Assembly: GCA_019794795.1 (NCBI GenBank)
Contig: JAIMFC010000002.1
Location: forward strand, 89,142-153,141
DNA: 64,000 bases
Direction: 5' to 3'
From: Streptococcus gallolyticus
Lineage (GTDB): Bacteria; Bacillota; Bacilli; Lactobacillales; Streptococcaceae
The notes under the pieces were generated by a model. It worked only from the letters and a program-made list of their open reading frames with translations. It did no database searches and was not told the DNA's origin. Of the stretch, positions 57,910 to 64,000 are shown piece after piece (the stretch's first letter is position 1; the number at the start of each line of letters is the position of its first letter). The translations under genes were made by a program, and so were the position numbers.

Positions 57910-58123
57910 AAATCCTCCAGGTGTCGGCTTGCTCTCCATGGAGCGAGCTCTAACGTTCAATTCTTTCTATTGTACCATTTTTTGTTGGTCTATCTTGCTA
58001 GAAAGAACTGTAAGAATCCAAAATGAACAAAATGTATGATTTCGAGTCCTTTTTACTGGAAAAATGCTAGAAAAATGAAATCGTCTATGATAAAATGAAA
58101 ATGATTACAAAAAAGGAGGGAAT

Positions 58124-59479
58124 ATGAAAAAGATATTATTAGCAATGGGAACAGTGGCATTGAGCTTCTTGGTGGGAATGACGACTGCCTCAGCCCAAGA
58201 AGATTTATTGACAATGACTCAAAAAGCAGGCTATCCAGCAACAGAGGCTATGACTCCAAAAGCTTCCATTGTCCTAAATGCGGAGAACGGTCAGGTGCTT
58301 TGGGCAGAAAATGAAGATGTCATTCGAGATCCAGCTAGCACAACCAAAACAATGGTGGTTTATCTAACCTTTGAAGCCATTGCTGCGGGTAAAATCAATA
58401 TGGATACACAGGTAGTAGCGACAGAGAATGATCAAGCTATTGCCGGTATTTACGCTCTTAGTAATAATAAAATTGTAGCTGGGGAAACCTATACAGTTCG
58501 CGAATTGTTGACCATGACCCTGGTGCCATCTTCTAATGTAACCACTTTGATGTTGGCTCACTTGATTCATGATGGTGATGATGCTAGTTTCCTAGACTTG
58601 ATGAACCAGACTGCAAAAGATTTGGGCATGACCAATACGCATTTTAATAATGCATCTGGTGCAGTTGTTGTTGCATTTAATGGCTATTATGCTCCTGTGG
58701 GCTACGATCACAATTTACCAAATGATACCACAGCTAAAGATTTGGCGATTTTGGCCTACCATTTGCTGAAGAAACATCCAGATGTTTTGGAATTTACCAA
58801 AGACCCAAAAGTAACAGTCAAAGCAGGCACTCCTTTGGAAGAAACCTTTGAAGCCTATAACTACTCTTTGCCAGGTTTGGACTATGGGTATGAAGGTGTA
58901 GACGGTTTGAAGACAGGCTCAAGCCCAAGTGCAGCTTTTAATGCTATTGTCACAGCCAAGCGAAATGATACTCGCTTGATTACAGTTGTCATGGGGGTTG
59001 GAGATTGGTCTGATCAAAATGGTGAGTACTATCGTCATTATTTCATCAATACCTTGCTAGACAAGACTTTTGCAGATTATAAACGTCAAATTTTGGCGCC
59101 AGCAGGTCAACAGGAGATTGATGGTAAAAAGATTATTCTAAAAGAGAATCTCTACGGTTTAGCCAAAGTCGGTGAGTTGCCACAGCTTACTCTGAATGGA
59201 CAAATGGTACAAGTGGCAGGAAGTGTTGATGCCGCAGCTGGTGTAGCCTTTACAGAAGCAGCAGTCAATAAGGAAGAGGCTTCAGCCGTAACTGGTACCA
59301 AGGATAAATCTACCAAAGAAAACAAACTTCTTAGCTTACCAGTGATTGCTGGATTGAGCATGGCAGGAGTACTGGTCCTGTTCTTAGCTACTATTCTTTA
59401 TTTTAGAAATAAGGCGCAAAAACGTCGTCGACTAGCTCGTTCACAAAGTCAGGGATATAGTCGCCGTCATAGAAGATAA
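58124..59479 (+). CDS. dacA: D-alanyl-D-alanine carboxypeptidase (PBP3/DacA type)
   Basis: A 451-residue penicillin-binding protein. A signal peptide ends near T-A-S-A-Q. The serine active site S72-T-T-K75, the S136-S-N138 triad and K263-T-G265 are all present. The C-terminal domain is followed by one membrane span (P-V-I-A-G-L-S-M-A-G-V-L-V-L) and a very basic tail. It removes the last D-Ala from peptidoglycan peptides and so controls cross-linking. AAAGGAGG precedes the start. Confidence 0.94.
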   Translation: MKKILLAMGTVALSFLVGMTTASAQEDLLTMTQKAGYPATEAMTPKASIVLNAENGQVLWAENEDVIRDPASTTKTMVVYLTFEAIAAGKINMDTQVVATENDQAIAGIYALSNNKIVAGETYTVRELLTMTLVPSSNVTTLMLAHLIHDGDDASFLDLMNQTAKDLGMTNTHFNNASGAVVVAFNGYYAPVGYDHNLPNDTTAKDLAILAYHLLKKHPDVLEFTKDPKVTVKAGTPLEETFEAYNYSLPGLDYGYEGVDGLKTGSSPSAAFNAIVTAKRNDTRLITVVMGVGDWSDQNGEYYRHYFINTLLDKTFADYKRQILAPAGQQEIDGKKIILKENLYGLAKVGELPQLTLNGQMVQVAGSVDAAAGVAFTEAAVNKEEASAVTGTKDKSTKENKLLSLPVIAGLSMAGVLVLFLATILYFRNKAQKRRRLARSQSQGYSRRHRR

Positions 59480-59480
59480 G

Positions 59481-59503
59481 GAAACCGCGATAAGCGGTTT
59501 TTT
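59481..59503 (+). terminator. Terminator after dacA
   Basis: AAACCGC pairs with GCGGTTT across loop GATAA, followed by T residues. Confidence 0.8.
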
Positions 59504-59548
59504 GCTAGCAAAAATGGTATAATAAGGTTTCAAGAATGCGAGGAATCC

Positions 59549-60583
59549 ATGAATACGATAGAAGAAATTCAGAAACTAAAGAAAGAAAAATTGGGTCTGA
59601 TAACAGTATTGACTGGTGATGATCCAGGCCAATTTCAACTGGCTAAGTCGGCTTTTTTGCAGCAAATTGCCTTTGATGCGAGTGACTTGGCCTATGCTTA
59701 TTTTGATATGTCAGAGTCGGATTACGCCCAGGTGGATTTGGACTTGGTTTCACTTCCTTTTTTCTCCGATGAGAAGATTGTAATTTTGGATTATTTTACT
59801 GATTTGACGACGGCTAAAAAGCGTTACTTGACGGATGAAGAGCTCAAGAAGTTTGAAGCTTATTTAGAAAATCCAGTGGAGACAACACGCTTGGTTATTT
59901 TTGCCCAAGGGAAGTTGGACAGTAAGCGTCGCATGATAAAACTCCTGAAACGAGATGCGCAGATTTTTGAAGCCAATGAGATGAAGGAAGCGGATCTGCG
60001 AATCTATTTCCAGAAAGAAGTGGCTCGCCAAGGGCTTCAAATGGAAACAGGTGTCTTTGAAGAACTCTTGCTTAAGTCCAATTTTGACTTTGCAGAAGTG
60101 ACCAAAAATATAGCCTTCTTGCAGTCCTATAAGGCTGGAGAGGTCATTTCTCATGAAGATATCGCTCTCGCAATTCCTAAGACCTTACAGGACAATCTTT
60201 TTGACTTGACCCAGCTCATTTTGGCAAAAAAAATGGATCAGGCTCAGTCCTTGGTGCGTGATTTGCGTTTGCAGGGAGAGGACGAGATTAAGTTGCTAGC
60301 AGTTTTGTTAACACAATTTCGGACTTACTTGCAGGTGCAACTTTTAGCAAAGGAAGGGCGCGGTGAGCAGCAGATAGTGGCAGACTTGTCAGCTATTCAA
60401 GGGCGGAAGGTGAATCCTTATCAGGTCAAATTTGCCCTCAGAGACTCGCGAGGTCTGTCTATTGGATTTTTGCAGGAGGTCGTTTGTCTATTGGTTGAGA
60501 CGGATTACCAGATCAAAACGGGTGTTTATGACAAGGACTACCTCTTTGATGTGACTCTGCTTAAGATTGCTAGTCTAGTGTAA
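59549..60583 (+). CDS. holA: DNA polymerase III delta subunit
   Basis: A 344-residue protein of HolA length. The start (L-G-L-I-T-V-L-T-G-D-D-P-G-Q-F), A-Y-F-D-M-S-E-S-D and the middle L-A-I-P-K-T-L-Q-D-N-L-F-D-L-T are typical. The delta subunit opens the sliding clamp in the clamp loader. In streptococci holA is followed by sodA as here. GCGAGGAATCC precedes the start. Confidence 0.93.
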   Translation: MNTIEEIQKLKKEKLGLITVLTGDDPGQFQLAKSAFLQQIAFDASDLAYAYFDMSESDYAQVDLDLVSLPFFSDEKIVILDYFTDLTTAKKRYLTDEELKKFEAYLENPVETTRLVIFAQGKLDSKRRMIKLLKRDAQIFEANEMKEADLRIYFQKEVARQGLQMETGVFEELLLKSNFDFAEVTKNIAFLQSYKAGEVISHEDIALAIPKTLQDNLFDLTQLILAKKMDQAQSLVRDLRLQGEDEIKLLAVLLTQFRTYLQVQLLAKEGRGEQQIVADLSAIQGRKVNPYQVKFALRDSRGLSIGFLQEVVCLLVETDYQIKTGVYDKDYLFDVTLLKIASLV

Positions 60584-60659
60584 ATCACAAACAAATTTTT
60601 TGAAAGCTCTCTCAGAATTCGATATAATACAGTCATACAAATGAAAAGAGGAAACCAAA

Positions 60660-61265
60660 ATGGCAATTATTTTACCAGATCTTCCATACGCATATGATGC
60701 ACTTGAGCCAGTTTTTGATACAGAAACAATGACCCTTCACCATGACAAACACCACGCAACTTATGTGGCGAATGTCAATGCTGCTCTTGAAAAACACCCA
60801 GAAATTGGTGAAGACCTTGAAGCACTTTTGTCAAATGTTGAGTCAATTCCTGCTGACATCCGTCAAGCTGTTATCAACAATGGTGGTGGTCACCTCAACC
60901 ATGCCCTCTTCTGGGAACTCCTTTCACCTGAAAAAACGGAAATCACTGAAGACGTAGCAGCAGCTATTAATGAAGCTTTCGGTTCATTTGAAGAATTCCA
61001 AGCAGTATTTACAGCAGCAGCAACAACTCGCTTTGGTTCAGGTTGGGCTTGGCTTGTTGTCAATGCAGAAGGCAAATTGGAAGTCCTTTCAACAGCTAAC
61101 CAAGACACACCAATCATGGACGGTAAAAAACCAATCTTGGCCCTTGACGTTTGGGAACACGCTTACTACCTGAACTACCGTAACGTACGTCCAAACTACA
61201 TCAAAGCCTTCTTTGAAATCATCAACTGGAATAAAGTAGCAGAACTTTACGCAGCAGCAAAATAA
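60660..61265 (+). CDS. sodA: Superoxide dismutase (Mn/Fe type)
   Basis: A 201-residue protein with all signatures of Mn/Fe superoxide dismutases: [11 protein letters not shown] near residue 26, N-H-A-L-F-W, and the metal-binding D-V-W-E-H-A-Y-Y-L near the C-terminus. Streptococcal SodA mainly uses Mn. It protects against superoxide. Promoter -10 TATAAT at 60622; AAAAGAGGAAACC before ATG. Codon use is strongly biased, as in highly expressed genes. Confidence 0.96.
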   Translation: MAIILPDLPYAYDALEPVFDTETMTLHHDKHHATYVANVNAALEKHPEIGEDLEALLSNVESIPADIRQAVINNGGGHLNHALFWELLSPEKTEITEDVAAAINEAFGSFEEFQAVFTAAATTRFGSGWAWLVVNAEGKLEVLSTANQDTPIMDGKKPILALDVWEHAYYLNYRNVRPNYIKAFFEIINWNKVAELYAAAK

Positions 61266-61274
61266 TATCAGATA

Positions 61275-61307
61275 AAGTCTGGGAAGTAATTCCCGGCTTT
61301 TTTGTAT
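61275..61307 (+). terminator. Terminator after sodA
   Basis: AAGTCTGGGAA pairs with TTCCCGGCTT, with one bulged base and one wobble pair, followed by TTTT. Confidence 0.75.
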
Positions 61308-61395
61308 CCTTTTACAGAAAAAAGAAAGCGTTTTAAAGTGGTTTAAAATATGCTATAATATATTAAAAAAGAAAGTGGAAGGCATATTGAACGGA

Positions 61396-62091
61396 ATGAT
61401 CACCAAGGAACAATATCGGTATTTAAGGAATAATCCTATTTTTCAACATTTTCCTGTTGAGCATTTTGATCAAATAGCTAAAGAGATTCGTTTCCGTAAA
61501 GTTTCAAAGGGACAGATTTTTTTCTTCGGAGGAGATCGACGTGATTACCTCTTTGTGTTGTTTCATGGTTATGCGCGGATTGAGCAATATGACCAGACGG
61601 GGACCTATACTTATCTAGATTATATCCGACAGGGAGAAGCTTTTCCTTTTGGAGATATGTTCAATGATGGTCTTTACCATTATACGGCAGTAGCAGAGAC
61701 TGACTTGGAATATTTTATGATTCCAATGGAAGATTATGAAGAATTTTCTAAGATTAATCCTCGTCAGATGCTCTTTATTGCTAAGAAACTATCAAAAATT
61801 TTGCGCTTTGAAGAGTTGCGGTTACGCAATGCCATGATTTCACGTGCCAGTGATCGAGTGGAACAAGTCCTAGCGCTCATGTATTGGGATATCTGTCTGC
61901 CAGCTAAGTTGGATGCCTTGCCTTTTACGATTCACATCCAAGAAATTTCTCGCCTCTCTGCCACAACGCGTGAAACAGCTAGCCAAGTAATCAAAAAACT
62001 CAAGCAGGAAAAAAGGATTACCTATGCCCATAAAACCCTAACTTTTGTAGATAAAGACTATTTTCTAGAGCATTTAACCGAAACTCATTAG
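61396..62091 (+). CDS. flpS: Crp/Fnr family regulator of the arginine deiminase operon (FlpS/ArcR-like)
   Basis: About 231 residues. An N-terminal cyclic-nucleotide-binding-like beta barrel (F-F-F-G-G-D-R-R-D-Y-L-F-V-L-F-H-G-Y-A) leads to a long helix and a C-terminal HTH_Crp domain (I-Q-E-I-S-R-L-S-A-T-T-R-E-T-A-S-Q-V-I). No N-terminal Cys cluster for an iron-sulphur centre is present. It lies directly before arcA, as FlpS does in S. suis, where it activates the arc genes. Start ATG 61396 is used; TTG 61387, closer to GGAAGG, is a good alternative. Confidence 0.9.
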   Translation: MITKEQYRYLRNNPIFQHFPVEHFDQIAKEIRFRKVSKGQIFFFGGDRRDYLFVLFHGYARIEQYDQTGTYTYLDYIRQGEAFPFGDMFNDGLYHYTAVAETDLEYFMIPMEDYEEFSKINPRQMLFIAKKLSKILRFEELRLRNAMISRASDRVEQVLALMYWDICLPAKLDALPFTIHIQEISRLSATTRETASQVIKKLKQEKRITYAHKTLTFVDKDYFLEHLTETH

Positions 62092-62110
62092 AGTTTTGGT
62101 TATTTTTTTT
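62076..62110 (+). terminator. Terminator overlapping the end of flpS
   Basis: AACCGAAACTC (62076-62086) pairs with GAGTTTTGGTT (62091-62101), one G-T pair, then a run of T; it contains the stop codon. Confidence 0.8.
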
Positions 62111-62211
62111 AAAAAGTTCAAAAAATAAATATCCATAAAATTGGTAAAACAAAAGAAATAACTAAAGAAAGCGTTGCCATTTTTATAAATATCAAATACT
62201 AATCTTAAAAA

Positions 62212-62271
62212 TGTGAAATATTTGGCGTTAAGTTTGACAAATATTTCATGTAAGCGCTTTTAAAATATGAT
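62212..62271 (+). promoter_or_regulatory. arcA promoter region: Crp/Fnr-like site and cre site
   Basis: TGTGAAATAT (62212-62221) matches the first half of the ArcR-type site TGTGAAATATATCACG, the second half being degenerate. TTGACA lies at 62234-62239. ATGTAAGCGCTTTTA (62248-62262) fits the CcpA cre consensus except for one base. A -10-like TATGAT is at 62266-62271. This suggests activation by FlpS and glucose repression by CcpA, as known for S. suis arc genes. Confidence 0.65.
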
Positions 62272-62328
62272 ATAGTAGTATCAACAAAAGGTAAGGAAAC
62301 TTACAACACGTCAAAAGGAGGTATTAAG

Positions 62329-63558
62329 ATGTCACAACATCCTATTCATGTTTTTTCAGAAATTGGTAAGCTGAAAAAAGTTTTGCTTCACCGCCCAGGT
62401 AAGGAAATTGAAAACCTTATGCCTGATTATCTCGAACGTCTCTTGTTCGATGATATTCCATTCTTAGAAGATGCTCAAAAAGAACACGATGCATTTGCAC
62501 AAGCTCTTCGGGATGAAGGTGTAGAAGTTCTCTATTTAGAAAAATTAGCTGCTGAATCATTGATTACACCAGAAATTCGTGAACAATTCATTGATGAATA
62601 TTTGAGCGAAGCTAACATTCGCGGTCGTGCAACTAAAAAAGCGATTCGTGAACTCTTGATGGGTATCGAAGACAATCAAGAATTGATTGAAAAGACAATG
62701 GCAGGTGTTCAAAAAGCGGAACTTCCAGAAATTCCAGCTTGCGATAAAGGCTTGACAGACTTGGTAGAATCTAGCTATCCATTTGCTATTGATCCAATGC
62801 CAAACCTTTACTTCACACGTGATCCATTTGCAACAATTGGTAACTCAGTGTCACTCAACCACATGTATTCTGAAACACGGAATCGTGAAACACTTTACGG
62901 TAAATATATCTTCACTTATCACCCAGATTATGCAGGAAAAGTTCCATTCGTTTATAATCGCGAAGAAACTACTCGTATCGAAGGTGGTGACGAACTTGTT
63001 CTTTCAAAAGATGTGCTTGCGGTAGGCATTTCACAACGTACAGATGCAGCTTCAATTGAAAAACTCTTGGTAAACATCTTCAAACAAGGTGTTGGCTTCA
63101 AGAAAGTATTGGCATTTGAATTTGCAAACAACCGTAAATTCATGCACTTGGATACAGTCTTCACAATGGTAGACTATGATAAATTTACGATCCACCCAGA
63201 AATTGAAGGCGACCTTCGTGTTTACTCTGTTACTTATGAAAATGAAACACTTCATATTGAAGAAGAACATGGAGATTTGGCAGAACTCTTGGCTGCTAAT
63301 CTCGGTGTAGAAAAAGTTGAATTGATTCGTTGTGGTGGTGGCGATAACGTTGCTGCTGGTCGTGAACAATGGAACGATGGTTCTAACACATTGACAATCG
63401 CACCTGGTGTGGTAGTTGTTTACAAACGTAATACGATTACTAATGCTATTCTTGAATCCAAAGGACTTCGTTTGATTAAAATCTCAGGAAGTGAATTGGT
63501 TCGCGGTCGTGGTGGACCACGTTGTATGTCAATGCCATTTGAACGTGAGGAAGTGTAG
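62329..63558 (+). CDS. arcA: Arginine deiminase
   Basis: A 409-residue enzyme that turns arginine into citrulline and ammonia. Family motifs are [12 protein letters not shown] near the start, [18 protein letters not shown], the H-L-D-T-V-F-T-M-V (catalytic His) block, and the catalytic Cys399 in G-G-P-R-C-M-S-M-P. Ammonia raises pH, while later steps give ATP. AAAAGGAGGTATTAAG precedes the start. The operon continues with the GNAT-like gene and, beyond the window, presumably arcB. Confidence 0.97.
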   Translation: MSQHPIHVFSEIGKLKKVLLHRPGKEIENLMPDYLERLLFDDIPFLEDAQKEHDAFAQALRDEGVEVLYLEKLAAESLITPEIREQFIDEYLSEANIRGRATKKAIRELLMGIEDNQELIEKTMAGVQKAELPEIPACDKGLTDLVESSYPFAIDPMPNLYFTRDPFATIGNSVSLNHMYSETRNRETLYGKYIFTYHPDYAGKVPFVYNREETTRIEGGDELVLSKDVLAVGISQRTDAASIEKLLVNIFKQGVGFKKVLAFEFANNRKFMHLDTVFTMVDYDKFTIHPEIEGDLRVYSVTYENETLHIEEEHGDLAELLAANLGVEKVELIRCGGGDNVAAGREQWNDGSNTLTIAPGVVVVYKRNTITNAILESKGLRLIKISGSELVRGRGGPRCMSMPFEREEV

Positions 63559-63560
63559 AC

Positions 63561-63992
63561 ATGAAAAAACTAGTAGTTGGGGCAGGAGCCTATCAGCGTG
63601 CGGCTAGTATCCATGTTCGTTATCAGGTTTTTGTTCTAGAAGGAAGTATTCCAAAAGAAGAAGAGTTTGATCAAAATGACCATGAAGATACCATCTATGC
63701 TGTCATGTATGAAGGGGAGAACCCTGTCTCAACTGCTCGGTTTCTCCCACTGAACAATCAGGAAGCGCGTATCACCCGTGTAGCTACTTGTAAAAAACAA
63801 AGAGGTTTAGGCTATGCTGGAGAAGTCGTGACTGCTTTAGAAGATTATGCTGTACAACATGGGATACACCGTTTGATTATCCACAGTGAGTTAGCAGCTA
63901 AATCCTTCTATGAAAGTATTGGTTATCAGGCTTATGGGGAAGTCTACATGGAAGATGGCGTTCCATGTCAATCATTAGAAAAAATTAAGTAG
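63561..63992 (+). CDS. GNAT-like acetyltransferase of the arc operon
   Basis: A 143-residue GNAT protein starting two bases after arcA; GAGGAAGTGTAGAC is its ribosome binding site. The V-R-Y-Q-V-F-V-L-E motif, the strand A-R-I-T-R-V-A-T and acetyl-CoA loop K-Q-R-G-L-G-Y-A-G, and the S-I-G-Y-Q-A-Y-G-E end resemble the ElaA/YjcF-like branch. A GNAT-like reading frame in this place is described for the S. suis arc operon; its substrate is not known. Confidence 0.88.
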   Translation: MKKLVVGAGAYQRAASIHVRYQVFVLEGSIPKEEEFDQNDHEDTIYAVMYEGENPVSTARFLPLNNQEARITRVATCKKQRGLGYAGEVVTALEDYAVQHGIHRLIIHSELAAKSFYESIGYQAYGEVYMEDGVPCQSLEKIK

Positions 63993-64000
63993 AAAGTCGA

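Overview
The window is a piece of a low-GC Gram-positive chromosome, a Streptococcus and most probably Streptococcus suis. The reasons are the chromosomal order recR-ddl-murF, a ComX (cin) box upstream of comEA-comEC, an LPxTG 5'-nucleotidase, and an arginine deiminase locus in which a Crp/Fnr regulator precedes arcA and a GNAT-family gene follows arcA, as described for the S. suis arc operon. Species assignment is inference from gene content; no database was searched.

Region 1 (about 1-28,800) is the right-hand two thirds of a siphovirus-type prophage. It starts inside a nuclease gene of the recombination module. Next come many small early/middle genes (a DUF1642 protein, a RuvC-like resolvase, HTH proteins), an ArpU-type late regulator, then the late genes in canonical order: small and large terminase, portal, MuF-type minor capsid protein, scaffold, major capsid protein, head-tail connectors, tail tube, tail chaperones, tape measure, tail and receptor-binding proteins, holin-type proteins and a CHAP endolysin. 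Integrase and the lysogeny switch lie outside the window to the left. The prophage ends just upstream of recR, where direct repeats and a palindrome resemble integrase arm-type and core sites.

Between the endolysin and recR (24,900-28,700) is an AT-rich accessory block. It holds a structured RNA overlapping a possible decayed Fst-like toxin, a possible PBECR-type nuclease, a secreted ADP-ribosyltransferase toxin gene with a stop at codon 4, a lipoprotein gene on the opposite strand, and a two-gene unit of a Panacea/DUF4065 protein and a coiled-coil membrane protein that looks like a toxin-antitoxin or defence pair. The prophage also carries several structured non-coding stretches. One hairpin motif occurs twice with a compensatory base-pair change, and a large tRNA-like RNA sits directly upstream of the terminase genes.

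Region 2 (28,800-64,000) is core chromosome: DNA repair (recR), cell wall synthesis (ddl, murF, a DacA-type carboxypeptidase), translation and RNA (prfC, a cshA-like helicase), transport (a CorA family protein, an ECF-type transporter), competence (comEA, comEC), phospholipid synthesis (plsC), DNA replication (holA), oxidative stress (sodA), two tandem lipoprotein flavin reductases of the fumarate reductase type, a LPxTG 5'-nucleotidase, a TetR/YhgE divergent pair, and the start of the arginine deiminase operon (flp, arcA, GNAT). Decayed genes here are an MFS transporter with an internal deletion and a small membrane protein with two in-frame stops. Two copies of a dispersed inverted-repeat element flank ddl.
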